This document shows, piece by piece, positions 1 through 10,626 of a stretch of DNA of 64,000 bases (positions are counted from its first letter, which is position 1; each line of letters starts with the position of its first letter). The translations under genes and the position numbers were made by a program. This DNA is from Branchiostoma floridae. Its lineage: Eukaryota > Chordata > Leptocardii > Amphioxiformes > Branchiostomatidae. Below the pieces are notes generated by a model. The model did no database searches. It was not told the origin of the DNA and saw nothing but the letters and a program-made list of their open reading frames with translations. Location of the stretch: positions 10,777,400 to 10,841,399 of the forward strand of contig NC_049988.1 of assembly GCF_000003815.2 (NCBI RefSeq), written 5' to 3'.

Positions 1-421
1 CATTGAAAAGGTAGCTTGGTACAGAGTTGTAATCTGTAAACCGCTTTTGAAATCGGGTGCTTACTTCCCGAGATATGACTCAAGCACTAACCGCTAGGGT
101 TATGGCTAGGGTTAGGGTTAGGGTCAGGGTTAGGGTAAGGGTAAGGGTAAGGGTTAGGGTTAGGGTTAGGGTTAGGGTTAGGGTTAGGGTTAGGGTTAGG
201 GTTAAGGTTAGGGTTAGGGTTAGGGTTAGGGTTAGGGTTAGGGTTAGGGTTAGGGTTAGGGTTAGGGTTAGGGTTAGGGTTAGGGTTAGGGTTAGGGTTA
301 GGGTTAGGGTTAGGGTTAGGGTTAGGGTAGTGCTTAGATGCAAGATGGCTAAGACTGTATTCTAGTCGGTCAAACTTGGTATCATTGAAAATATTGCTTG
401 GTACAGAGTTGTTATGTGCAA
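1..421. repeat. Direct repeat flanking the telomere-type array
   Basis: Bases 1-39 and 383-421 are diverged copies of the same sequence; both begin CATTGAAAA and share GCTTGGTACAGAGTTGT. They bracket the TTAGGG array, about 382 bases apart. This could be a longer tandem unit or a duplication made when the array was inserted. No coding potential is visible here. Confidence 0.7.
107..328. repeat. Interstitial telomeric (TTAGGG)n array
   Basis: About 36 head-to-tail TTAGGG units read on the plus strand, with variant units (TCAGGG and three TAAGGG) near the left end and a nearly pure run to the right. TTAGGG is the chordate telomere repeat. Here it is internal, because ordinary sequence and a transporter exon (502-661, minus) lie to its right and non-telomeric sequence lies to its left. 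If the transporter gene continues leftward as its missing C-terminus implies, the array is intronic. Confidence 0.95.
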
Positions 422-501
422 AACGTAGTGATGGAACAACAATTAACTAGTAGATCTTTACTATACTTTTGTGGAGAATATAGATGTTGACATGAACTGA
501 C

Positions 502-3500
502 CTCTTCCTTCGAGACGTTCCAACATCCCGCGAGACAAGGCGAGAAGTACTCCACCCCGTTCTCCCCGCATACGGGGTTGAAGGCAGACGGACAGGGGCA
601 GTCCTGGTTACAGATGGACTCTAACTCAGCTACACCAACAACGGGCGTCCGGGGTGCCGACCTGACACATGGGACGGGATTTGTTTCATCATTGTTGTAT
701 TAAATTTTTTATCGAAGAATACATAGAATGCTACAAATAAAAGGACGAGGACGAAGTGGCAGCGGACTCAAGCTGTTCTCAACTTATTTTAGCGCCGTCA
801 TTCGTGTTTATATTGTAAATAATACATTAGACAGCACTATCAAACGTATCTATTAAAATACGCAAAGGAAAATACCAAAGCTATATTATATTTCCACATA
901 GCGAAGGTAGGCATTAACACATTAACAAGACACTGATCGTGGCCTTGTCATTGTTACCCCTCACTTGACTTGGTATGCTCTTTTACTTATATTCGCGTAT
1001 CACTGATCATGTTTTACTGCAAGAAGGCTTAAAACATTTTGGATTAAGTTAAAAAATATTGAGGTAATGCTTAATCGAAGTATTCCAACACATGTACTTT
1101 TTTACACTTGGAATTACAAGTATGCTGCTAGGCTAGCCCCTGAAGCGTTGCCAAAATCCATTTACCCGTTTCCATAAGGGACCGTTACGCCCGCCATGAT
1201 GGTGTCTGGACAGCGCACCAGGAAGCCCAGCGGCAGTATGAACATACAGGCGACTCCTGCCACCGTGATCTTCAGGGCCCCGGTCACCCCCATCCGGTAC
1301 TTCTTCATCAAGACTCCGCCGATCACTGACCCAAGGATGCCAGCAGGAACGGTGGTCAAACCTCAAACAAGAAGAGATGTAAAGAAGTGAATGAAAGGAG
1401 GCCATCTAAAAAAGAGATGTAACAGATATCGTCTTTAAGCTAACATGAAATACACATTAATCAGTTCAATTTTTGCTTCCGTTCAAACAAAAGTTTTGTA
1501 GTCAGCTGTATTACGTGTGTTTGTTTGTTTGTTTGTTTGTTTGTTTGTGCGCAGCGGTGTGCTCACTGGACGAGGAAAGATGTGTTAAGAGCTCTGGCAT
1601 GCTAGACACGTCGACACGAGCATTAAATTGGGTCAGAAATACCTATGTTGCGCCAAATAGCATTCTTCATCGTTGCAAATCGCCTTTGATGCATTCTTTA
1701 TCATCGTACATTGGAGTTTCATTCGGCGGAAACTGCGATTTCGATTGACCTACTGCTTTTACACAAATGCGTGTCACGTCAATGTGACCATGCGCCAGGG
1801 AATATTGGCGCAAATTCGCAAAGTTGGCGCAATTTCCTAGCGCAAGCTGGCCCTGACTACCCTGGAAACTAGACTTTAGCCTGGACCAACAGAAAATTTG
1901 GTCGGCAACCAAGGCAGTTCTTCCCGAGGCAGTCATTGCCGGCAATTCTCTCCCTGCATGACACCTTCCCGGAGTCTTTATCTAAGGTCCTCGGGAAGAA
2001 TTGCCTGGGCTGCCGAACAGATTCCCCGCGGCCCTGGCTTAAGTCTGGTCTCCAGGATAGACCCTTACCAGTAGAACATCTTTCCTGGTGGGAGAAAACT
2101 TGTGACTTACCTGCAGCCATGGAAGCAGAACCAGCAGACATGGCGAACTGGTTCTCAATATACTTGATGCCGAATGTGTTCAGGCCAGTATAGCACATGT
2201 TTGTACCGATACCTACGAACACCATGAACACGTATGTCCGGTTGGTGGCGAGAGACCAGAGTTGCTTGAAGAAATCGACCACCAACAGCAGTCCTTTAGC
2301 TTCGGTCTGCTTTTCGTTTTCCGATGTACTTTTGGTGCCCTGATCTATGGCTTTCTTCTTGACTGGAAATGTAAAAAATGGAGTTTCAAGAACTAGAAGT
2401 ATATTCCTCTCCATTTTACTGTTGATATAAGTAACATCTAACTCACTTTAAGAAAAACGTGTTTCAGTTGCAAGACTGCAAGGTTTTAGAAGAAAAATAA
2501 ACCATTCGTTTATTCATTCATTCAGATTCTTTCCTTTATTTTTCAGATAGCATTGCTTTAAATGAGGGAATGTATCCCTTCTGACAATAGTTTACACAAT
2601 CTCTCGCTGGTTGGGGCTAATGACCCTCTCCCGGTGAGGTGGCTGCAATTATAGGGCCGGCCGCTAGGAGTCAGGCTACATGTCTCTTACCTGATATTTT
2701 TCCAGGCAGTCCGAGAATCCACGGAGCATTAAGGATTGCCACCGCGGCCAGTGGAGGAAACCCGAGCCACCAGGCACCCAGCCAACGGGCGTCCCCTGGG
2801 CCTCCTGAAGGACTAGAGAGCAAAACGATTCTTCATGACAGTTGTACAGTGCTCACCTTTCTTCCAACACAAAGGTATACATGTACCAAATTTTCAACGA
2901 CCACTGTCGCCTTCTTCAGGATTGATACTCATAACCAATCACTTCAGAACGTAAACGTTGGAGTCAGAATACTGCACAGCGAACAGGATTACTTTGTAAG
3001 AGGTGTAAAGCCATATACATCAGGGCACTTCAGTCATCACTAAGCAGGAACGGTGCGTATTATAAACTTCATTGTGCGTTTGACCAATTGCTGACGTCAC
3101 GTATCCGCAAGATCACGTGTCTGTAACTCTCGCAAGTTTACGTTGAAGTAATTGGTCATCAGTATTGATCCCGAAGATGGCGACAGTGATCGTTGAAAAT
3201 TTGACCCGTGTATACCTTTGTGTTGGAAGAAAGTTTAGCGTTGTACTATGATTACTGATCATTGCTACCAACACATGTGCTTCCATGATGATTCTATATA
3301 TGACGTCATTCTGTTAGAAGAATTGGAATCAAATCTATGACAGATTTTAGGACAAATACATATATAGCCTGTAAATTGTTGAGACAGGGGCTCACGGAGA
3401 TACTGTTTTTGGTCGGTGCGTTTGTCTGTCCCGGTTCGTGTCAGTAGGTATTTGGATATTGTAGAGTAACACGGTGTAAGACAGAAGGTAAAATAAGCGA

Positions 3501-6500
3501 AATTTGCCGGACAAGAAAGCTGGTTTGGCCCGGATCCAAAATTGGTCACGATGGCTGAGTTGAGAGTGCACAGACAGAACAACTTGGACAGAATCAGCAA
3601 GCAATTTACAATCATGGATTTAAAAACAAATTCATTTAAAAAATTGTGAATTGAAAAAATGAAATGTTCTCCAAAAGTGAGAGGTATTCAATTTCTTGTC
3701 ATATACGTGATCCAACAAGAAGCAAACATTGAAAGTAAAGTAAATCCTTACGGAATATTCCCCGGTTTGTTGAAGTCGATGAAAATGTTCAAAAACTGTC
3801 CATTGATGATAAACGCTAGTGCCCCCGCACCTCCAGTAAAGGCATTCTGAATCCCTGCAATCACAGTCATGTGGTTATTAACATTTTTTTAATAAAAAAA
3901 AACGCGTAACAAGACCTGAAGGCCACTCAAGGTTACGGGTTACATTGTAACAACTGTAACAGCATCTCTTCGACTTGGGTAAGAAACATCATGATTAAGA
4001 TCAGCCCAATTGCTCACTATAGGTGAGGACTAACTGTCCCAATAGGTGAAGCAGGGGTTACGAGGGCTGCTCGGGTGATTCCCTACCCCATTTTAGCCGG
4101 AATGGTTTCATCCACTCACACCGCACCATCGCACGTGTGGGGGTTCTTTAACGTGTATTGAGTGTAACTCTCCCCACACACAGGACTTCCATTTAACGTC
4201 CTATCCGAGGGACGGCCCTAGCCGAAGCTAGGTACTCATTTTCACTTGAGTAAAGTGAGGAAAGCCATGTAAAGTGCCTTTCCCAAGGGCATAAAATTGG
4301 TAACACGGCAGCCGGATTCGAACCCGAGACCTCTCGGTTCCGAGCCGAACACGCTGCCACTGTGCTACGCGGTCCCACATTAGACACAATACAATAGGGT
4401 TGTACTTGTGAACACAGATTTAAGACTTTACACGGGTAAAGACGACGTATGTTTTTCCTGTAGATCTGCCAAAATAAATGTTGGCGGAGGGGGATCAGAT
4501 CTGTGCTACATGTAGTAGATTTCTAGCGAGGACACAAAGTTGTTTTTCGCATGCAAAAAAAAAGCCAATTACCACTGGTGTCATGTCAGGAAAGGACAGA
4601 GAGGAATCTTTCACATCATTGTCTGTCGATTACTGGCTGTTGAATGTATGCAATATATTACAAAGGCCATTGAATTTTCGTCGAGCTTCCTTTTAATAGT
4701 TTGCTAGTTATTTAAAGTAAAATGTAATGTTTTGTGACGCAGTAAAGTCATTTTCTAAAGCTAAGGGCACAATCCGGTGTATGTGAAAATACGTGCTGGC
4801 TACGTAATTTTGGTAATCTTTTGGGATCCGTAAGTGGTAAGTACCGCCTCCGTAACTCGTAGGGAGTCCGACGGATTCTGGAGTACGCAGACACGCCGTA
4901 GAACTTTACGTGCAGGCAAAACTTTGTGTGCCATCGGGCTGCGGATTCGCACACCGTTTTCTTTTTTAACGTGCCAGTACGGGCGATCGACCCGGCTGTC
5001 CTGTACAGCTTGAACGTTTTCAGAAATACATGGCGGACGTGGCCTCCCAAAAAACGTAAGGACAAATTGCACGTACGGCGGGTTGTGCCCTTAGCTTAAG
5101 CGTACCAATGTAGAGACCGCCTGAGCCATGTGGGGCAGCACTCTCCAGGATATCAATTCCAAATACACCTATAGCCATAGATCCGACTGCGCTCACGCAT
5201 TGGGCTGTGAAAGTAAATAAAATGGTAAAGGTGAAGGCATTGTCGACGGTGGCATAGAGGTATTACGCATGGTCTATGAAATGTTGTGATAGATGGTTCT
5301 GCAGTATCATGGAGAGCCGCTAGGGCTCCCATGATCTAATCTAATCATCTAAACACTTACATGTCAAATAGCATTAACATTCTGAGTCATTCCGTTCACA
5401 AACGCACAGACATACACACAAATACACATAAATAAACATTCACACCTACATGTAAACCTACACACACACAAACAAACTTAAGCACAACCTTCTTGGTGAA
5501 GGTAACAACCCTGAAACAAAANNNNNNNNNNNNNNNNNNNNNNNNNNNNNNNNNNNNNNNNNNNNNNNNNNNNNNNNNNNNNNNNNNNNNNNNNNNNNNN
5601 NNNNNNNNNNNNNNNNNNNNNNCTGCTTCGGAGCTCTGAGGAAGGTGTCTGATACCGAAACGTAAGCAAGTAAGTACATTCTTGTTGTTGTGTACAAGAA
5701 TTCTCCTATATTCTACCAACCTGATGAAATTATTTTCGGAAACAAAAATATTTTGTTCGACTTACCGAAAAGTAAGACGTACAGAAACTCTGACAGACCC
5801 CGTTCTTCTTCTACACAGGTGGTGAATGTGCTGTTAGATGAGAGGTCACAGGTCACGCTCACCTCCTCACCGTAGTTGTACAGGCCTACCAGGAAGTGAG
5901 GAAGACTGAACAGGAACAAGCCGATGCCCAGCAAGAAGGTGCCTGTTGCTATACTTATTACTTTCGCCCGCCTGGACTTGATTAAGAAGGTGAGGAGAAG
6001 AGCAGCTACGGAGAACGTCACGTCGTAAACAGTTGAAATCAGACCTGGAACAAAATGGATGAGCATCATACTATTACACTACACTCATGTATCACTGCAT
6101 AGTTCAGAGTTCGTAGTTTCTCCTTTGTCAATCTTAGCTCATTGAATCTGCAAATTAAAGATTAACGTCTGCAGTACAAATTTATCACTATCTTAAGGTA
6201 GGGGCACAACCCGCCGTACGTGCAAATACGTGCTGTCTACGTGTGCAATGTACTGTATATGAAACGTGGGCAATCTTTTTGGATCCGTAAGTGGAAAGTA
6301 CCGCCTCCGTACGAAGTCGTAGAGAATCCGATGGATTTTTGAGCACGCAGACACACAAAAGAATTTTACGTGCAGGCCACTTTGTGTGCCATCGGGCTGT
6401 GCCAGTACGGGCGACGCGCCTGCCCTGTTCAGCCTGAACGTTTTCAGAAATACGTGGCGGACATGGCCCACCAAAAAAAATGTACGGACAAATTACACGT

Positions 6501-9500
6501 ACGGCGGGTTGTGCCTGTTAGCTTTACGGTGAACTTGACTATCATATGGAGAGCATACAACTGCGTAAACGCAGAAAAACAGACAGACCAAAAATAATGC
6601 CTCCCCGTGAATTACTAGTAGTAGTCTCATCCATTGACCCCACGACCTGGAATGTCTGTCATGTCTGATTTTTTTTTTATTTGAAAACAAAACTTTTTTA
6701 GACCACGTATTCTACCAACTCTGGACTCTACTTCCTTTTACGTCAGGCTTTTGCGGTGACAACATCTTTCTACTCACCGACTTCCCGACACCCTACTGAC
6801 AGTGTATTAGATAACTACAAACATATATACAAGACCTCAAACATCGAACACACAGAAAAAAACTCATAAGCGAACAATAGCAAACACCAAACTCAAACCG
6901 TGACCACCCTTGCGGGTAAGATTTGGATTTCGTTTTTTTTCGTACAAAAAATAACTGCATTAAAGTTAAAAATTTTCACATGTACAATACGTACAGATCG
7001 ACGTTATAACATCGACTATCATAATTCCACCAGGTGTCATTATACCGCCACCTCAAAAAAAAAAAACGTTAGTAAAGAGGTCTTCCCAAGATTGTCTTAA
7101 CCACAGAATGTTAAATACAATTCGATATTTACGTGTTGAAGACAATCTTGAGAAGGCCTCTATAACAACGTTTTTTTTTAGGTGGCGGTATAATGACACC
7201 TGCTGGAATTATGAGAATGTATGTTACATCAATTTGGCATAATCTCAGCACAATTTGCGCTGCGTTCAATTTCAAACCCTTAACCCATGTACATGTAATA
7301 CTATTAAAGTCATTAAACTGTAACACTTGTTGGCGTAATTTCAACTTTACCTGATCTTGAGCTTGGGAGCTGATATCGTTTCTCGATCGTAGAGATGGTT
7401 GATGCAACAAAACCACCGATTGTCATACTCTGGACCACGGCGCTGACGACCAGCAGAGCCAACATTCCCTGCACTGTGCCCAGGAACCGCAAGGGGTCAG
7501 GTCGGAATTTCCCCCAACCGAATCTCTCCCTGTAGGTGGAAGTGTCTTCTGAAGGATTCAAAGGACAGGAATGGTGTGTGAATTATTTAGTTTTCACTAA
7601 CCTGTTACAAACAAACATGTTAACAAATAAGTTAGTTGTACAAGGTAAAATCTTGACGAACACTAAAACATTCAAAGTTTAAAAGTAATAGTGTCAGGCA
7701 AATGGTGTTCGGTTCACGAATATCAACATTTCTAAGCTCTCTTACAAAGTTATCATAGCTCCGTTACATAGAAAGATTCCGCACCTTGCATTTCCCCACC
7801 GATAGCTGATTTGTTGGAACCGTTTTCCTGGCCATTTTCAACACGTTTGCTTCCATCTCCAACCTCGTGATCCTCCTGATGTGACAGTTGGAAATAAGAA
7901 TTATATAACGAATATTCATTTTAAATTTAGATTACCGCAGTGGCCATTATATGTGTACGATTATATGATCATATAAAGGTTTCATACATTATGTTGCAAA
8001 TACAACACAACGTTGGTAGACTGGTTTATTTACACAAAGGGCACTAGATATCAAAACTGGAAGTTCAGCTGCAGTACGGTATAAAGACACTAGGAGGCCC
8101 ATTAACAAACATATCTACAGAATATTATAAGAATCTGTTAACTCCTCGGTTTATGTAGCAACAACTACACATACAAACAGATAAACAGCACTGAAAACAT
8201 AACCTTCTTGGCGAAGGTAATCACAAATGTCGATAGGTCAGGGGTTATATTTAGAGAGGTTATTACGATACCTCTAAAATATATAGAATCTGAATCTAAA
8301 AAGGAGCGAATCCAAAATATGCGGGGCAAATAATTGCTGTACAAGGTGAACGCTTAAAATCACTCTAAATGCCTACTTTTAAAAGTTTCAGTTGATTCAG
8401 AACTTGCTAGCTCTAATCCTGTTCTTCATCTGTCACATGTCCCTTCAGTCAATTAACATGTCAAACAGGACTGGCAAACAAAACAGAGATAAGAAATACC
8501 CTCCTCCGCAAATCTCTAGGAGCGAAATCGTTTATTTTGTTCGTGTGTGTGTGGGGGGGGGGGGGGGGCTCGTTACTAAAACACAACCAGTAGATTTCTA
8601 GCGAGGACACGATCCCTTCACATGCAAAGTACCCAATTACCACGTACTGGTCTAGTGGCACGCGAGGGACAGGGATGAATAGCTCACACCAATTGTCTGT
8701 TGATTAACGATTTTTCGTCGACCCTTTTCTTTTAATAGTTTGCTAGTTATTTGGAGTCGAACGTTATATTTCCTAATGCAATAAAGCCACTTTCTTACTT
8801 GTACTGAGTTAGAACTGCGTACCATGATTCTTTTACGTTCAATTTTCGAAATACCGCTACAAGGTATGTATGAAGACTGTATATTGTGCCCATTTAACTA
8901 GGATTGTCTGCAAGGTCTCTCTTTCATTTGTTCCCTTTTCACAGACGAGTTGCGAATACATGTTTGTAAACCACACCGCCAGATCTGTAACGTTTCACCA
9001 AGAAACTACCATATATCACTCCAATATATTTCAATAAATACACACTGTAATAGCGCAAATAGATAGTATCAAGAAGGTTATTATGAAATGAACACAAGAA
9101 GCAAACCCTTATGAAAGCAAAATTTCAATGTGAACGATCGTATCAGTGATAAATAGTGAAATATTATCGAAAAAAAAGAAAGTACACCAACTTGGATTTC
9201 TTTAGTCTCTTAACCTTTTGGTCATCAAGTAAACTTTGTAACGGTTATAAATAGAAGAAGGAGGTTAATATATAGATAAATTGTCTGTGTGAACTCCCGC
9301 ACAGTGCCTGCTTGGTGTGTGTTTATGGCATTTACATGATAGACAGAGTGAGATGGCCCGCCACTCATTCGGGCTATTCACACCGTAGTAATTGTCGTTG
9401 ACCTGTCCTCGCTAGAAAGTTGCTGGGTGTGTTTTAGTGTACACGGGGGGGGGGGGGGGGGGGGGCTGGCTGGTTCCCAATTTTCCCTAACCTTCCCGGG

Positions 9501-10626
9501 GAAAACCCCGGGTGAAAATTGGGAAACAGCGGCCCCCCAAAAATGAACGACGGGACTTCCAAAAGTCTGTGAAAAAGGCTACATGTATATGAGATTGTTA
9601 ATCTCGTTTAGAAGTATGTTGGAGTCATCGGATGATTTTTTTACGCTCTACCGAACTTTCCTCATATGCAGACATTTAAAAGCTTTGCATTTCGTGCCAA
9701 AAAAGGAAACAAAAAGAAAGGCCTCCAACTCCACAAAGTCCAAACCAGTTTTATCCACGATGTCGTTTCGATTCTGAAAAGTCATCAACAATACTTACAG
9801 GACTTGTGACCAAATATGGATCAATAGGGACGACTTTAAGTCACATCTCTCTGTTGAAAGAGTCCTTTCTGGTAGGATTCACTACTAGAAATCTTAAGAC
9901 CTAATGTGACAAGATATAAACTACGCTGCCTATAAGTTCCGTCGATTCTAGTTAAGTAAGTACGCGCTTTGGCAATACATGTCTTTTTTGCACTACCATC
10001 ACTTTTTACCACTAAAGGCATGAATAGATTTAAAGGCTCTATCATGTACTAAATAGATTCCCCGCTCTAAAAAGCACAATGTTGACTGACAAATCTATTA
10101 TCAGTAGTGACCCAGTTTAAATTGACCACTCGGCGACATGCGTGTTACCGTAATGTCAGTCGTAAAGGTCAGCTAGTAGAAAAGTTTAGTGTATTGAACG
10201 TATACCAACAATAATGTTATGGTCAATGGCAGTAATGATGGACCATCTCTTGGCGCATGACAATTACAGATACACGAATAGTTCGTCTTCCTTCGTGAGG
10301 ATGGCAGCCAAAAAATAAGCTGTACTTTGTCAGTAAACCGGACTATTTGTATTTGTCTTGCGTAGACGGAGCGACGCCGAGCAAAAGAGCAAACTGAGCG
10401 AGAGAGCGAGATAACACTTTTCAACTGGTAGTAGAAGTACAGCTTTTAACATTTACGACTCTACCAGCAGTTATAGAAAAATATAGGTATTTCAATTCCT
10501 TTAAATTTGAATTTGCGCACTTTTAGAACACTTTAAAAATTCACATACGCATATCATGCGTCCTAGAGATTTGATACCATTCAGACGTACCTTTAGCTCA
10601 ATATCATGAAATCCTGGGTTCTCCAT
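502..10626 (-). CDS. Organic anion transporting polypeptide (SLCO/OATP family), 3' end beyond window
   Basis: Plasma-membrane 12-helix transporter of amphipathic organic anions (family knowledge). Coding exons in transcription order: 10591-10626 (start codon at 10626, MENPGFHDIELK), 7785-7875, 7351-7548, 5766-6044, 5106-5204, 3752-3854, 2691-2812, 2111-2362, 1166-1361 and 502-661. All junctions are GT-AG and all phases match, giving 512 residues. Diagnostic pieces are DARWLGAWWLGF (exon 2691-2812), which is the OATP family signature at the third extracellular loop/TM6 border; SLPHFLVGLY in exon 5766-6044; MAGVTVPYGN; and a Kazal-like exon with CNQDCPCPSAFNPVCG and YFSPCLAGC. Family members are usually 650-720 residues, so 150-200 residues (the last helices and tail) lie left of base 1. 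In-frame sequence is open upstream of the chosen ATG without another Met, so an upstream coding exon cannot be excluded. Subfamily not assigned. Confidence 0.93.
1903..2016. mobile_element. Short fold-back element in SLCO intron
   Basis: Arms at about 1903-1930 and 1986-2016 are inverted copies (AAGGCAGTTCTTCCCGAGG against CCTCGGGAAGAATTGCCT). The right arm ends about 95 bases from the SLCO exon at 2111-2362. It resembles a non-autonomous DNA element (MITE); no transposase is present. Confidence 0.55.
2593..2667. repeat. Dispersed repeat, copy 1
   Basis: Shares CTGGTTGGGGCTAATGACC and GGCCGCTAGGAG...TCAGGCTA with 36640-36735, so two copies of one element occur in this window. Copy 1 lies in the SLCO intron next to exon 2691-2812. 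No coding capacity. Confidence 0.6.
2837..3252. mobile_element. Long inverted-repeat (fold-back) element in SLCO intron
   Basis: The left arm (about 2837-2956) and right arm (about 3133-3252) are inverted copies of roughly 115 bases, with shared blocks such as CTTTCTTCCAACACAAAGG and AAATTTTCAACGA, separated by about 180 bases. It is not coding and is consistent with a MITE or fold-back transposon between SLCO exons 3752-3854 and 2691-2812. Confidence 0.7.
4080..4378 (-). mobile_element. tRNA-derived SINE
   Basis: On the minus strand a tRNA-like head is visible: a box A region around TAGCACAGTGGCAGCG, then an exact box B, GGTTCGAATCC. A body follows with TGCCCTTGGGAAAGGCACTT and a tail with ACGTTAAAGAACCCC. 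The body sequence TTCCCTTGGGAAAGGCACTT recurs on the plus strand near 42250, which supports a dispersed family. It sits in an SLCO intron. Confidence 0.75.
4505..4755 (+). repeat. Dispersed repeat, copy A
   Basis: Shares GTAGATTTCTAGCGAGGACAC, TAATAGTTTGCTAGTTATTT and a final AGTAAAGTCATTTTCT segment with 8590-8800. It may be a LINE or SINE 3' piece. No reading frame is conserved between the copies. Confidence 0.5.
4758..5097. mobile_element. MITE with terminal inverted repeats, copy 1
   Basis: About 340 bases bounded by AAGCTAAGGGCACAA on the left and its inverse TTGTGCCCTTAGCTT on the right, with a further subterminal CACGTACGGCGGG. A second copy with the same ends and interior (CGTAAGTGG...GTACCGCCTCCGTA) is at 6194-6525. 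There is no transposase frame. Both copies lie in introns of the SLCO gene. Confidence 0.8.
5522..5622. other. Assembly gap (101 N)
   Basis: Run of N inside the SLCO intron between exons 5766-6044 and 5106-5204. The exons on both sides are in matching phase, so no coding sequence need be missing. Confidence 0.99.
6194..6525. mobile_element. MITE with terminal inverted repeats, copy 2
   Basis: Second copy of the element at 4758-5097. The ends are GGGGCACAACCCGCCGTACG and, inverted, CGTACGGCGGGTTGTGCC, so the terminal inverted repeat is better preserved than in copy 1. Non-coding, in SLCO intron. Confidence 0.8.
7019..7214. mobile_element. Near-perfect palindromic MITE
   Basis: The left arm (about 7019-7098) and right arm (about 7139-7214) are inverted copies of about 78 bases. 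Shared blocks include TCATAATTCCA, GGTGTCATTATACCGCCACC and AAGACAATCTT, around a loop of about 40 bases. A poly-A/poly-T stretch lies in each arm. It sits in the SLCO intron about 140 bases from exon 7351-7548. Confidence 0.85.
8590..8800 (+). repeat. Dispersed repeat, copy B
   Basis: Second copy of the element at 4505-4755, ending near AATAAAGCCACTTTCTTA. A fragment in reverse (CTCGCTAGAAAG) occurs near 9408. All lie in the first SLCO introns. Nothing coding is seen in 7876-10590 apart from these repeats. Confidence 0.5.
9445..9526. repeat. G21 homopolymer followed by a GC-rich hairpin
   Basis: A run of 21 G at 9445-9465 is followed by an inverted repeat (CCCAATTTTC ... GAAAATTGGG) whose centre is CTTCCCGGGGAAAACCCCGGG. 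Non-coding, in the first SLCO intron. The homopolymer may have been difficult to sequence. Confidence 0.7.

Noticed and set aside
57-365. Open frames on both strands through the TTAGGG array (alternating Arg-Val or Leu-Thr)
   Set aside because: They are products of the hexamer repeat, not genes.
4080-4378. A functional tRNA gene suggested by an exact box B
   Set aside because: It continues into a SINE body shared with 42186-42300 and lacks a complete cloverleaf acceptor stem by eye.
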